A stretch of DNA of 22,685 nt from JANLSO01 sp031362405 (GTDB taxonomy: Bacteria > Actinomycetota > Thermoleophilia > Miltoncostaeales > Miltoncostaeaceae): the NCBI GenBank assembly GCA_031362405.1, contig JANLSO010000093.1, positions 1 to 22,685 on the forward strand. The letters are read 5' to 3'. Below are positions 1 through 7,938 of the stretch, piece after piece (the stretch's first letter is position 1; each line of letters begins with the position of its first letter). The notes beneath the pieces were generated by a model, which was given only the letters and a program-made list of their open reading frames with translations, searched no databases and was not told the DNA's origin. Position numbers and translations under genes: made by a program.

Positions 1-351
1 CGACGCATCGCGCAGTGGCTCTCGCGAGCACCCGGGCCTGGTGCCCCCGCGATGGCCCCGAGCGATCAAAAAGCGCGGAGCGCCTTCGGGCGGCTCCTTC
101 GCCCGTGCGCCGCAGACTGGCTCGCCTGGCAGAGGCCCATCCTTTCGTGGCGTGCGGGTCCTTGCGCGGCGTACTACTACGTCCAGATCTTCCGAGGGAC
201 GCGCCGGGTGATGAACGCGTGGCGTGACCCTCAATGCCCGCAGCCTCGTACGCCTTGCCTCGACCCGTCCGTCTGCGGGGAGCGGCTTGGGGCACTACTC
301 GTCGACCGCGGACCCACCCCTCCGGTCGGCCTACGCGGCCCCGGACGCTAA
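1..351 (+). pseudogene. Decayed, truncated copy of the downstream Fn3-like secreted protein gene
   Basis: The frame that is open from base 1 matches the middle and end of the intact gene at 1281-2237. Shared blocks are a PAM-P-D segment, AADWL-WQRP, AYY-VQIFRG, RRV-NAW and, at the end, ERLGA-LVDRG-PPVGLRGPG. Between NAW (to 222) and the GTGAC at 224-228, about 266 bp of the intact copy (1845-2111) are missing. The next stretch, 224-279, then aligns with the intact gene only in another frame, and a +2 change restores the frame at GAG 280. The copy therefore lacks most of the Fn3-like domain. Homology reaches base 1, so the 5' end, including any signal peptide, lies outside the window. The stop is TAA 349-351. 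A short chimeric protein could in principle be made, but decay is the simpler reading. Confidence 0.8.
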
Positions 352-1083
352 CCAGGGCAAATACTGATCGAGGTCAGACACTGGTCGTTCACGAACGAAC
401 GGCTCCTCGTATGCCCCATCGTCAAGCCCTACCCGCTCCGCGCAGGCGTGTGAGCCGGTGAGCCTCATGAGACGGGTGACCTGTGCCGAGCGTGCTTCCC
501 GGTAGGCCGCGTCGATCGCGACTTCGAGGTCTACTTCGTCGACACCCAGAATCTCGCGCAGCTCCGGGTCGGGGACGAGCGCCTCGACCAGAGCCCGGCA
601 GTCGGGAAGTGCGATCGCGGCCGCCGAGCGAACGGCGCCGTGCAGGCTCGCGAAATGATCATCGGTCGCGCGGCGGGCGTCGATGCGGTGACGACCCCAT
701 TCACCGCGAGAACTAACGGAACTACGCGTACGAAGGAGGGGGGTGAGCGCTTTCAGTACGTCGTTCAGGGAGTCGAGGTCGGCGCGGGCGCGGTTGTGGT
801 TCATTGCGTGCTCGACGCGCGCCGAACTCGTTGAGAGCTCGCGGGCCCCATGCACTGCCAGGAGCAACCCCCAGACGCCGATCACTGCCCCTCCGACCGC
901 CAGGGTCGTGTTGACGCCATCTGTGCCCTTGATTGCCGCTGCGACCGCGAGGACGAGTGCCGACGCGAGAAAGCAGAGGAGGGAGGCTTTGCCGAGGAGC
1001 CGGGCAGGACCGCGGCCACCGTGTGACGCGATGTCGTCGGTGCTCTCGAGCCGCGGCAGATGCGCGAACGGGTGTGTGTCCAT
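331..1083 (-). CDS. Hypothetical membrane protein with two transmembrane helices
   Basis: This encodes 250 residues from the ATG at 1083 and belongs to no family I recognise. A polar N-terminus of about 30 residues precedes two hydrophobic segments. The first is roughly residues 33-55, with core LLCFLASALVLAVAAA, and the second roughly 62-82, with core LAVGGAVIGVWGLLLAV. A long soluble, mostly helical region follows that is rich in Arg, Asp and Glu. The likely topology is both ends inside. The frame stays open upstream to 1464, but that part is Arg/Ser-rich and not protein-like, so I start at the Met just before the first helix. No clear Shine-Dalgarno precedes it, so the start is uncertain. 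The 3' end overlaps the pseudogene at 331-351. The gene is flanked by two copies of the Fn3-like gene and points against both. Confidence 0.55.
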   Translation of the reverse strand: MDTHPFAHLPRLESTDDIASHGGRGPARLLGKASLLCFLASALVLAVAAAIKGTDGVNTTLAVGGAVIGVWGLLLAVHGARELSTSSARVEHAMNHNRARADLDSLNDVLKALTPLLRTRSSVSSRGEWGRHRIDARRATDDHFASLHGAVRSAAAIALPDCRALVEALVPDPELREILGVDEVDLEVAIDAAYREARSAQVTRLMRLTGSHACAERVGLDDGAYEEPFVRERPVSDLDQYLPWLASGAA

Positions 1084-1280
1084 TGGAGGAACTTCTCGGC
1101 GCCGACGTTCGTGACCTGAGCGTTCCGGCTGACGAGAGCTCGCGCCGTACGCGGCCGACCCCTCGCCACAGATCGCTCCCAGGGGCGTCTCACATTCATC
1201 GCCCGAATGGGTGATCCAGGTCGGCGGGACGTCCGTAGCTATGGGTGAGTCCACCCCACACGCACGAGCCGGGAGTGGAG

Positions 1281-2237
1281 ATGCGTCGCCGCGTTGCCGT
1301 TGCCGCCCTGTTGATCGCCGGAACTGCTCTTCCGAGTGCTGCCTCGGCCGATGTCTTCGTCGACGTGCCGACGCCGTTCCTCGGGGGGCCGATCTGGAAG
1401 CCCGTGCTGGTCCAGGCGGCGCCGACCGATGCGCAGGGACGCCCGTCGCTGGCTCCGCGGTCATCGGCCGACTCGTGTCAATTCAGCGCGCTGGGCGACT
1501 GCGTCGTTGTCGGGCCAGGCGCCGAGATCGAGGTGGTTCCTCTTCCCGCCCCCGGCCCGGCCGGAATCGGCGTGCCCGCCGAGGGCGGAGCCGAGGACGA
1601 CACTCCCCCTGAAGGCGATACGCCGGGAACGCAGATGTCGCTGGCCCGTCAACCACGCGCGGCGGTGCCCGCGATGCCGCCGACCGACGGCGACCTCGCC
1701 GTGGCCTTCGGGGGCCTCCTCAGTCCGAAAGCGGCTGACTGGCTGCCCTGGCAGAGGCCGGTTCTGACGTGGAGGAAGGCGGCGGGCGCGGCGTACTACA
1801 ACGTGCAGATCTTCCGCGGCGCGCGCCGTGTCCTGAATGCCTGGTCGACCGACCGGCGCCTCAAGGTTCCCGAGGGCGTTCTGCGGCAGGGCCGCTCGTA
1901 CGTCTGGGTTGTATGGCCCGGCGCGGGCAAGAAGAGCGCGGCGAAGTACGGATCTGCGGTCGGGCGCTCGAGCTTTGCGATTACCCTGCGCCCGCGGCTG
2001 GTCTTCCAGACCAGTGGTTCCGGTGTCGTCGGCGAGCTGCGACCCCACATCCCCTTCGCGACGCTGCGCCTCTACCGGCCGACTCCCACGGCCGCACGTT
2101 CGAAGCGCCTGGTGACGGTCGACCGCAACAGCCGCCTGCGTCTTTCCATTTCTCCGACGGCCGCCGAGCGGCTGGGCGCGGTGCTGGTTGACCGCGGTCC
2201 GGCCCCTCCGGTTGGTCTACGAGGCCCCGGGCTGTGA
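1281..2237 (+). CDS. Secreted protein with a fibronectin type III-like domain
   Basis: This encodes 318 residues. The ATG at 1281 has GGGAG five bases upstream and opens a signal peptide: MRRR, a hydrophobic core of AVAALLIAG, then an ASA-D cleavage site near residue 23. An upstream in-frame start at 1245 would only add a polar leader. A Pro/Gly-rich linker fills roughly residues 60-135. Next comes a domain containing LPWQRPVLTWRKAAGAAYYN, VQIFRG, and a V-E-G-L-G-SYVW-VWP pattern, typical of Fn3-like beta sandwiches in secreted actinobacterial proteins. A shorter beta-rich tail ends in PPVGLRGPGL. I infer an exported surface or matrix protein with no catalytic motif. A decayed copy lies at 1-351. 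The stop TGA overlaps a GTG at 2234, but the DUF4331 gene most likely starts at 2339. Confidence 0.75.
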   Translation: MRRRVAVAALLIAGTALPSAASADVFVDVPTPFLGGPIWKPVLVQAAPTDAQGRPSLAPRSSADSCQFSALGDCVVVGPGAEIEVVPLPAPGPAGIGVPAEGGAEDDTPPEGDTPGTQMSLARQPRAAVPAMPPTDGDLAVAFGGLLSPKAADWLPWQRPVLTWRKAAGAAYYNVQIFRGARRVLNAWSTDRRLKVPEGVLRQGRSYVWVVWPGAGKKSAAKYGSAVGRSSFAITLRPRLVFQTSGSGVVGELRPHIPFATLRLYRPTPTAARSKRLVTVDRNSRLRLSISPTAAERLGAVLVDRGPAPPVGLRGPGL

Positions 2238-2338
2238 GCCCGGATCCGACCCACGGACGGGCACACCCGCACAACGCGTCGAGGCCGGCGGCATCCGACC
2301 TCGACGCGGACAGACGAAACGATGAAAGGACCAACCCC

Positions 2339-3820
2339 GTGCGCCCAGCACGTAAACGCTTGCTCATCGGAGCACCACTCGCGGTGACTGCGGCTCTTGC
2401 CGCCGTTGCCCTGGTGCCCGCCTTCGGTGGAGCATCCAGCCACCGCGAGGCGCCCTCGATCTCTGAGGACCCCACCGCAGACAACACCGACGTCTACGCG
2501 TTCCGTTCACCGGACGCGCCGAACACCGCGACGATCGTCGCCAACTACATCCCGTTCGAAGAGCCCGCCGGTGGGCCGAACTTCTACCGGTTCTCCGACA
2601 ACGTGAAGTACGAGACCAAGATCGACAACACCGGCGACGGTCGCGCCGACGTCACCTATGAGTTCCGGTTCTCCACCAAGATCAAGAACCCGGACACTTT
2701 TCTCTACAACACGGCTGCCGTGACGTACGACGCCAAGGCGGGCGCGTACACCAACCTGAACCTGGTTCAGACCTACACCGTTCGCAAGATCACGCGCGAC
2801 AGCAAGGGCGGCACCGTCGTCAAAACCATCGGTCGCAATCTGCTGACCCCGCCGAACAACGTCGGCCCGCGCTCGACCCCGAACTACGACGCCCTCGTGG
2901 CGCCGGCGATCCAGACACTGAGCGACGGTTCCAAGGTCTTCGCCGGCCAGCGTGACGATCCGTTCTTCGTGGATCTGGGCGGCACGTTCGACCTGCTCGG
3001 CTTCCGCAGCGCGCCCCCCGGAGCCTTCTCGACCGGTGGAGTCGATGGTTTGAAGGGCTACAGCGCGAACACGATCGCCATCCAGGTGCCGATCAACCAC
3101 ATCACCCGCAACAGGAACCTCCCGACCGACACCAACAACACGAGCTCGGTGGTCGGCGTCTACGCAACCGCGTCCCGTCCGGTGATCGACATCTCCGAAA
3201 AGGGCTCGGCCTCTCGCTGGCAGCAGGTGTCGCGTCTGGGCAACCCGCTGATCAACGAGGTCGTCATCCCGCTGGGGCTGAAGGATCTCTGGAACCGCAG
3301 CGCCCCGTCTGAGGACAAGAAGTTCGAGAAGTACTACCTGAAGCCGGAGCTCGCGGGCATCGTCAACGCCCTCTACGCGCTTGGCTCACCGACCGAGAAG
3401 CGTGTCGACCTGACGACCGTGCTCCTTACGGGTATCCCGCCGAACAACGGTCTCGGGCTGCCGACGACCCAGATCGGCTCGAAGCCCGCATCGGCGGACC
3501 TGCTGCGGGTGAACCTCGCCGTGGCTCCGACGCCGTTTGCCAGCCAAAAGCCGATCGGCCTTCTGGCCGGTGACGGTGACGGCTTCCCGAACGGCCGTCG
3601 TCTCGTCGACGACATTGTCGACATCGAAGAGCGCGCCGTGGGTGGCGTGCTTGCGGTTCCCTTCGGCCTGCCGGCCCCGAACGGCGCGAACGCCGCTCTG
3701 GTCCCGCTGCTCGGAGATGGCGTCAACGCCAACGACGTTCCGTTTCTCGGAACGTTCCCCTACGTCGCGACGCCCGGCTCGGGCTTCGCGTCGGTCCCCC
3801 ACGCGGCTACCGCCCCGTAA
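2339..3820 (+). CDS. Secreted DUF4331 domain protein
   Basis: This encodes 493 residues. The start chosen is GTG 2339, because AAAGGA (2325-2330) lies eight bases upstream and translation then opens with a signal peptide (RPARKRLL, then a hydrophobic core, cleaved near AFGGA-SSH). The frame is open from a GTG at 2234, but that would place 35 polar residues before the signal. The mature N-terminus is a DUF4331 hallmark: SSHREAPSISEDP, then ADNTDVYAFRSPD, ANYIPFEEPAGGPNFYRF and a D-N-T-G-D-G-RAD-V-TYEF stretch. The rest of the domain fills the protein, at full family length. Function is not established for the family. It is the first gene of the run leading through TPR, NicO and Fur genes, which suggests extracytoplasmic metal handling (inference). 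A strong hairpin follows the stop. Confidence 0.9.
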   Translation: MRPARKRLLIGAPLAVTAALAAVALVPAFGGASSHREAPSISEDPTADNTDVYAFRSPDAPNTATIVANYIPFEEPAGGPNFYRFSDNVKYETKIDNTGDGRADVTYEFRFSTKIKNPDTFLYNTAAVTYDAKAGAYTNLNLVQTYTVRKITRDSKGGTVVKTIGRNLLTPPNNVGPRSTPNYDALVAPAIQTLSDGSKVFAGQRDDPFFVDLGGTFDLLGFRSAPPGAFSTGGVDGLKGYSANTIAIQVPINHITRNRNLPTDTNNTSSVVGVYATASRPVIDISEKGSASRWQQVSRLGNPLINEVVIPLGLKDLWNRSAPSEDKKFEKYYLKPELAGIVNALYALGSPTEKRVDLTTVLLTGIPPNNGLGLPTTQIGSKPASADLLRVNLAVAPTPFASQKPIGLLAGDGDGFPNGRRLVDDIVDIEERAVGGVLAVPFGLPAPNGANAALVPLLGDGVNANDVPFLGTFPYVATPGSGFASVPHAATAP

Positions 3821-3835
3821 GGAACCTGTCCCGCG

Positions 3836-3861
3836 CACCGGGGGCCGCGAGGCCCCCGGTG
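3836..3861. terminator. Strong hairpin between the DUF4331 and TPR genes
   Basis: CACCGGGGGCC at 3836-3846 pairs perfectly with GGCCCCCGGTG at 3851-3861 across a four-base GCGA loop, 15 bases after the DUF4331 stop. There is no T-run after it, so it is either a U-less actinobacterial-type terminator or a processing/stability element. Either role would let the first gene be expressed at a different level from the TPR and NicO genes downstream. Confidence 0.6.
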
Positions 3862-3887
3862 AACGGACACCTCCAGCCCTTCCTCAC

Positions 3888-5195
3888 GTGAAAATTCCCC
3901 ACCTTCCCAAACTTTTCCTGCCCGCCGCGGTCGCCGTGGGTGTTCTTGCCGTCGGCGTGACCGTGCTGTCGCTCGGGCGCGACGCATCACCTGGGAGCGC
4001 GTCTGCCCGTGCCGCCACGGCCCCGCGCAGCACCGACGGCACGATCGCTCGCGCCCAGGCTGCGATTGCCTCCGATCCGCGCAACGCCGCCGCCCTCACC
4101 GCCCTCGCCTCGGCGTCGCTCGACAAAGCCCGCACGACCGGTGACCCCACCTGGAACACGCGGGCCGACGCGGCGGCACGCCGTGCGATTGCCGTCGATC
4201 CCCGCAACGTGGGTGCGCTCGACGCTCTTGGAACGCTCGCGTTGACCCGACACGAGTTCCGCGAGGCCCTCGGATGGTCGCGCACGAGCCTCGCGGTAGC
4301 GTCGACGCGTGTTGGTCCGCTGAGCGTCCGCGCCGATGCGCTGATCGAGCTCGGTCGCTACGCCGCCGCCTTTGAGACGATTCAGCGGCGCCTCGACGTG
4401 CGTCCTGACCTGCCCTCCTACAGCCGCGCGTCGTACGCACTCGAGCTGAAGGGAGATCGCTCCCGGGCCATCGCGCTCATGCGTCGCGCCGTCGAAGCCG
4501 GAGCCCCAGGAAGTGAACCGCAGGTCTGGGCACGCGTCCAGCTGGGTCTGTTGCGCCTCGGTAGCGGTGACACCGCGGGCGCCGAGCATGAGATGCGCGC
4601 CGCCCGCGCGACCCGGCCCACCGATGCCCGCGCCGCTGCTGGTCTTGCGCGTGTCCTGGCCGCCCAAGGGCGGCTCGCCGGCGCAGTGCCGCTCTACGAG
4701 CAGGCGATTACGACGCTGCCTCTTCCGGAATATCCGGTCGCGCTGGCCGAGATCCACCAGGCCCTCGGCCAGCCCGAGGCCGCCCGGAACGACATCTCCC
4801 TCGCGCGCGCCATGCAGAGGCTTCTGGTCGCGAATGGCTCGAACGTTGATCTCGATGTCTCGCTGATCAACGCCGATCTCGCGCCGACGTCGAACGCGGA
4901 TGTTGTGCGCGCCCGCCGCGCTCGTGCCGACCGGCCAGGCATCATCGGCGACCAAGTGCTCGGCTGGGTATTGACCAGGGCCGGGCGCTGCGTCGAAGCC
5001 GATCGGGTCGCCACGCGCAGCCTTCGCCTTGGCACCCGTGACGCCCTGTTGTTCTTCCATGCCGGGATGGCGGCCGCGTGTGCCGGGGACCGTGAGTCTG
5101 CCCGCACGCGTCTTTCCGCTGCCCTTGCCCTGAATCCCGCGTTCTCGGTGCGATGGGCGCCGGTCGCTCGCCACGAACTCAGGAGGCTCTCGTGA
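3888..5195 (+). CDS. Membrane-anchored tetratricopeptide (TPR) repeat protein
   Basis: This encodes 435 residues from GTG 3888. The frame is open further upstream but there overlaps the DUF4331 gene, whereas VKIPHLPK is followed directly by one hydrophobic helix at about residues 10-29 (core FLPAAVAVGVLAVGVTVLSL). No Shine-Dalgarno is visible and the start is fairly uncertain. After an Ala/Ser linker come repeated 34-residue helix pairs with the TPR pattern of small and bulky residues, for example around AIASDPRNAAALTALASASL, AIAVDPRNVGALDALGTLAL, and SRASYALELKGDRSRAIALM. The single N-terminal helix puts the repeats outside the membrane. TPR domains bind other proteins, so a scaffold for the neighbouring DUF4331 protein or permease is a reasonable inference. 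Its stop overlaps the start of the NicO gene (GTGA at 5192-5195), implying translational coupling. Confidence 0.85.
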   Translation: MKIPHLPKLFLPAAVAVGVLAVGVTVLSLGRDASPGSASARAATAPRSTDGTIARAQAAIASDPRNAAALTALASASLDKARTTGDPTWNTRADAAARRAIAVDPRNVGALDALGTLALTRHEFREALGWSRTSLAVASTRVGPLSVRADALIELGRYAAAFETIQRRLDVRPDLPSYSRASYALELKGDRSRAIALMRRAVEAGAPGSEPQVWARVQLGLLRLGSGDTAGAEHEMRAARATRPTDARAAAGLARVLAAQGRLAGAVPLYEQAITTLPLPEYPVALAEIHQALGQPEAARNDISLARAMQRLLVANGSNVDLDVSLINADLAPTSNADVVRARRARADRPGIIGDQVLGWVLTRAGRCVEADRVATRSLRLGTRDALLFFHAGMAAACAGDRESARTRLSAALALNPAFSVRWAPVARHELRRLS

Positions 5196-6706
5196 CCCGT
5201 CGTGCCCTCATTGGCCTGGTGGCCGTGGCGATAATACTGGGTGGTCTGGTCGGACAGGCCTCCGCGCACCCCCTCGGCAACTTCACCGTGAACACGTATC
5301 TGCGGGTCGAAGCCAGCGGCGGCGAGCTCTACCTACGCCAGGTCATCGATATGGCCGAGATCCCGGCCTTCCGCGAGACCGCGGCGATCGACGCGGCGGG
5401 CGGCCTTGGTCCGTACGCCGCCGAACAGGCCGCGATCCGTGCCCGAGAGTTGCGGGTAATGATTGACGGACGCAGGCTCCGGGTCGCTCCCGTCTCGCAG
5501 GCCGCGGTCCGGCGACCGGGAGCGGGTGGTCTGCAGGTACTGCGCTACGCGGCCTGGTATCGGGTACCTGAGGCTCGCCGGATCACGGGTTCCGGCCATC
5601 GTGTCGAGGTCGAGGCGACCAGCTTCGCGGGTCGGATCGGATGGCATGAACTGCTGGTACGCGACTCGAGCGGGGCCGGCGTCGCGGGCTCGACCGCAAG
5701 CACGAACGACGTGGCGGATGAGCTGCGCGCGTACCCGAAGGACCTCATCGCTAGCCCGATGGACGTCACCCTGGCGAACTTCACGTGGAGCCCCGGTAGC
5801 GGAGAAGGATCCGTCGGTCCCCTTACCCGCGATCCGGACAGCGTCGTCGCTGTCGACGACCCTGGCGGGCTCTCGGGTCTGCTCAACGGCGACCTGTCGT
5901 TCGGTGTCGTCCTCGCGGGGATCTTTCTCGCGATGGGTTGGGGCGCGCTCCACTCACTGTCGCCGGGGCACGGCAAGACGATGGTCGCGGCCTATCTTGT
6001 CGGGAGCCGCGGGCGCCCACGGCATGCCGTGCTGTTGGGTCTGTTCGTCACCATCACCCACACCATCGGCGTCATCGCCCTGGGGTTGGTGACCCTGTTC
6101 GCCTCCCGCTACATCCTCCCGGAGACCCTATTTCCGTGGATCAACCTGGTCGCGGCGCTCACCGTTGTCGCTCTGGGCGTGTGGGTCGGCTGGAAGCGAC
6201 TCGCCCCGGTGCGCGACCGGATCGTCCATTCCCGGGCGCACCGCACCGGGACGGCCCATGAGCACCCGCACGATCACGGTGACCACCACCACCACGACCA
6301 CGATTCCCACGGCCATGCCGACCACGGTCAGCACCATCACGACCACGATCATCGCCACGGCCCGGGTGGCCACACTCACACGCCGCCCGAAGACCTCTCG
6401 GTGCGCGGGCTGCTGGCCGTCGGCGCGACCGCGGGCCTGCTGCCCTGCCCGTCGGCTCTGGTGCTGCTGCTCGGCGCCATCGCTCTCGATCGGGTCGGCT
6501 ACGGCCTCGTGCTCGTCGTCGCGTTCTCGATTGGCCTTGCGGGCCTTCTGTCGGTGCTCGGCCTGCTCATTCTCTACGCCCGTCGCTTCGTCGACCGCCT
6601 CCCGGTGAACGGACGCCTCATCGCGGCCGCCCCCGCAATCTCGGCAATTGTGATCGTGGGTATCGGCCTCGTGCTGACCGCCCGCGCCATCCCCGGCGTC
6701 ATCTGA
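5192..6706 (+). CDS. NicO-family nickel/cobalt permease with secreted N-terminal domain and His-rich loop
   Basis: This encodes 504 residues from GTG 5192, with AGGAGG at 5181-5186. The signal peptide (to about residue 25) ends in ASA, followed by HPLGNFTVN, the usual opening of the extracytoplasmic domain of these long NicO proteins. That domain runs to about residue 230. The permease part starts near 235 and has the conserved HSLSPGHGK motif at about 253-261 and, after the loop, LLPCPSALVLLLGA near 415. Six or so membrane helices are visible. Between the two halves, at about residues 345-400, lies a loop with about 22 histidines interspersed with Asp, a metal-binding feature of RcnA/NicO proteins. 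Direction of transport (import or efflux) cannot be read from sequence. It is coupled to the TPR gene, and 18 bases separate it from a Fur-family gene, which is the likely metal sensor. Confidence 0.88.
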   Translation: MTRRALIGLVAVAIILGGLVGQASAHPLGNFTVNTYLRVEASGGELYLRQVIDMAEIPAFRETAAIDAAGGLGPYAAEQAAIRARELRVMIDGRRLRVAPVSQAAVRRPGAGGLQVLRYAAWYRVPEARRITGSGHRVEVEATSFAGRIGWHELLVRDSSGAGVAGSTASTNDVADELRAYPKDLIASPMDVTLANFTWSPGSGEGSVGPLTRDPDSVVAVDDPGGLSGLLNGDLSFGVVLAGIFLAMGWGALHSLSPGHGKTMVAAYLVGSRGRPRHAVLLGLFVTITHTIGVIALGLVTLFASRYILPETLFPWINLVAALTVVALGVWVGWKRLAPVRDRIVHSRAHRTGTAHEHPHDHGDHHHHDHDSHGHADHGQHHHDHDHRHGPGGHTHTPPEDLSVRGLLAVGATAGLLPCPSALVLLLGAIALDRVGYGLVLVVAFSIGLAGLLSVLGLLILYARRFVDRLPVNGRLIAAAPAISAIVIVGIGLVLTARAIPGVI

Positions 6707-6724
6707 GAAAAGACGCCAGAACCG

Positions 6725-7270
6725 ATGCCACACAGCCACATACCCATTTGCCATCCACCCGCACATGCGACACAGTTGCAGCTGAGAGACGCGCAGGAGG
6801 CGGGGGATGCCGCCGCCGCCCTACTGCGCCGCGCGGGATGTCGCCCCACTGCCCAACGCCTGCTGGTCCTTCAGGCATTGGGCGGGGGCGGCCACGTCAC
6901 CGCCGCCGACGTGCTCGAGCACGCCCGCCACCGGTATCCGACGATCAACGCATCGACGGTGTACCGCACGCTCGACGCGCTTGTTGCCGCCGGGATCGCC
7001 CGTGCCAACGACCTCGGCTCGGGGCGTCTCTTCTTCGAGGTCGCCCGTGAGCACCGTCATCACCACGTCGTCTGCCAGGGGTGCGGCCAGATCGCGCACC
7101 TGCACGACGGCGCTCTGAACTCCCTGGCGGCCGCCGTTGCCGCCGAGACCGGCTTTACCCTGACGCCCGATCGCGAGATCACCGTGCCCGGCTTCTGTCC
7201 CGAGTGTCGACCGGCGGGTGGAGCCGCCCCCTCTCGCACGAGTAAAGGAGATCACCACACACACCCCTGA
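6725..7270 (+). CDS. Fur-family metalloregulator
   Basis: This encodes 181 residues. The winged-helix DNA-binding part occupies about residues 35-95 and shows GCRPTAQRLLVLQAL, then TAADVLEHARHRYPTINAST and VYRTLDALVAAGIA, the standard Fur recognition region. The dimerisation part has HRHHHVVCQGCGQIAHL, with Cys117 and Cys120, and a second pair CPEC (Cys158, Cys161), forming the structural zinc site. The N-terminus is unusual: about 15 extra residues with HSHIPICHPP, a possible additional metal ligand set. Which metal is sensed cannot be decided; nickel, cobalt or zinc are all consistent with the NicO gene before it and the cobalt transporter remnants after it. The 3' end overlaps the beginning of the cbiM remnant. 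It starts 18 bases after NicO, so it is probably cotranscribed. Confidence 0.88.
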   Translation: MPHSHIPICHPPAHATQLQLRDAQEAGDAAAALLRRAGCRPTAQRLLVLQALGGGGHVTAADVLEHARHRYPTINASTVYRTLDALVAAGIARANDLGSGRLFFEVAREHRHHHVVCQGCGQIAHLHDGALNSLAAAVAAETGFTLTPDREITVPGFCPECRPAGGAAPSRTSKGDHHTHP

Positions 7271-7938
7271 TGGATTCCTCGATGGATCCGTCGCCGCCGC
7301 CACCGACGTACCGGCGATCTCGGCCGTCGGCTACGGCGTCCGCCGCGCCGGACGCACACTCGACGAGAACAGGGTGCCCCTGCTCGGCGTCACGGCCGCA
7401 TTCATCTTCGCGGCGCAGATGCTGAACTTCCCCGTGGCCGGGGGGACCAGCGGCCACTTCCTCGGCGCCGCGCTGGCGGCGGTCCTGCTCGGATCGTGGC
7501 TGCTTGCAGCGTCATGGTCGTCGTCATCTCCGGTCAAGCCTTCGTCTTTGCCGACGGTGGCATCACCGCGCTCGGCGCCAACGTGCTCAACATGGGTGTG
7601 ATCGGCGCTCTCGGTATCGGCCTCGGGATGGTCGGCGCTCGCAAGCCTGTCCCACACCCGACCGCGTTCCTCTCGGTGACGGCTGTTGGCGCGTGGCTGG
7701 CCGTGATGGCCGGTGCCCTCGCGACCTCGATCGAGCTCGGGCTGTCCGGCACGTCCCGCTTGCGACGGTTCTGCCGGCGATGCTCGGCGTCCACGCGATC
7801 ATCGCTCTCGGCGAGGCGGTCATCACCGTCAGCGCCGTCAGCGCCGTTCTTGCGACTCGACCTGACCTGATCGACGGAGCCGGCTTCGGGCCGCTCGTCC
7901 ACCGCGCGCCCGCGCCCGGCATGGAGGCACTGTCATGA
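7218..7938 (+). pseudogene. cbiM: cbiM remnant, substrate-binding (S) subunit of cobalt ECF transporter, two frameshifts
   Basis: CbiM is the integral membrane protein that binds Co2+ in the CbiMNQO importer. Three frames must be joined. Frame one has PDGFLDG, TAAFIFAAQMLNFPVAGGTS and GHFLGAALAAVLLG. Frame two, after about 7500, has GQAFVFADGGITALGANVLN and MGVIGALGIGLG. Frame three, after about 7753, has PLATVLPAMLGVHAII, ALGEAVITV and the C-terminus. Restoring one G at each point (GTGG to GTGGG near 7499; ACGTC to ACGGTC near 7754) recreates a normal CbiM. The usual start is not obvious: AAAGGAG at 7244-7250 is followed at once by an ATC codon, and the only upstream start is GTG 7218. The metal-binding His expected right after the initiator Met appears only as THTPDG. 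The stop overlaps the next ATG (ATGA 7935-7938), a relic of a coupled operon. Confidence 0.85.

Noticed and set aside
1084..1464. Upstream extension of the reverse-strand two-helix protein
   Set aside because: It overlaps the signal peptide region of the Fn3-like gene on the other strand and is Arg/Ser-rich low-complexity sequence. The plausible start is 1083.
3987..5174. Long reverse-strand ORF of 395 codons opposite the TPR gene
   Set aside because: The forward frame shows TPR repeats and an N-terminal helix. The reverse frame is Arg/Gly-rich with no recognisable domain and is a shadow caused by high GC.
6250..6390. Repeat-like CAC/GAC pattern resembling a repeat array
   Set aside because: It codes for the His-rich loop of the NicO protein. 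There are no spacers or fixed repeat units, so it is not a CRISPR array.
6128..6766. Reverse-strand ORF opposite the NicO permease with Val-rich stretches
   Set aside because: The VVVVMV-type stretches are the complement of the His/Asp codons of the metal-binding loop. The forward gene is well supported.
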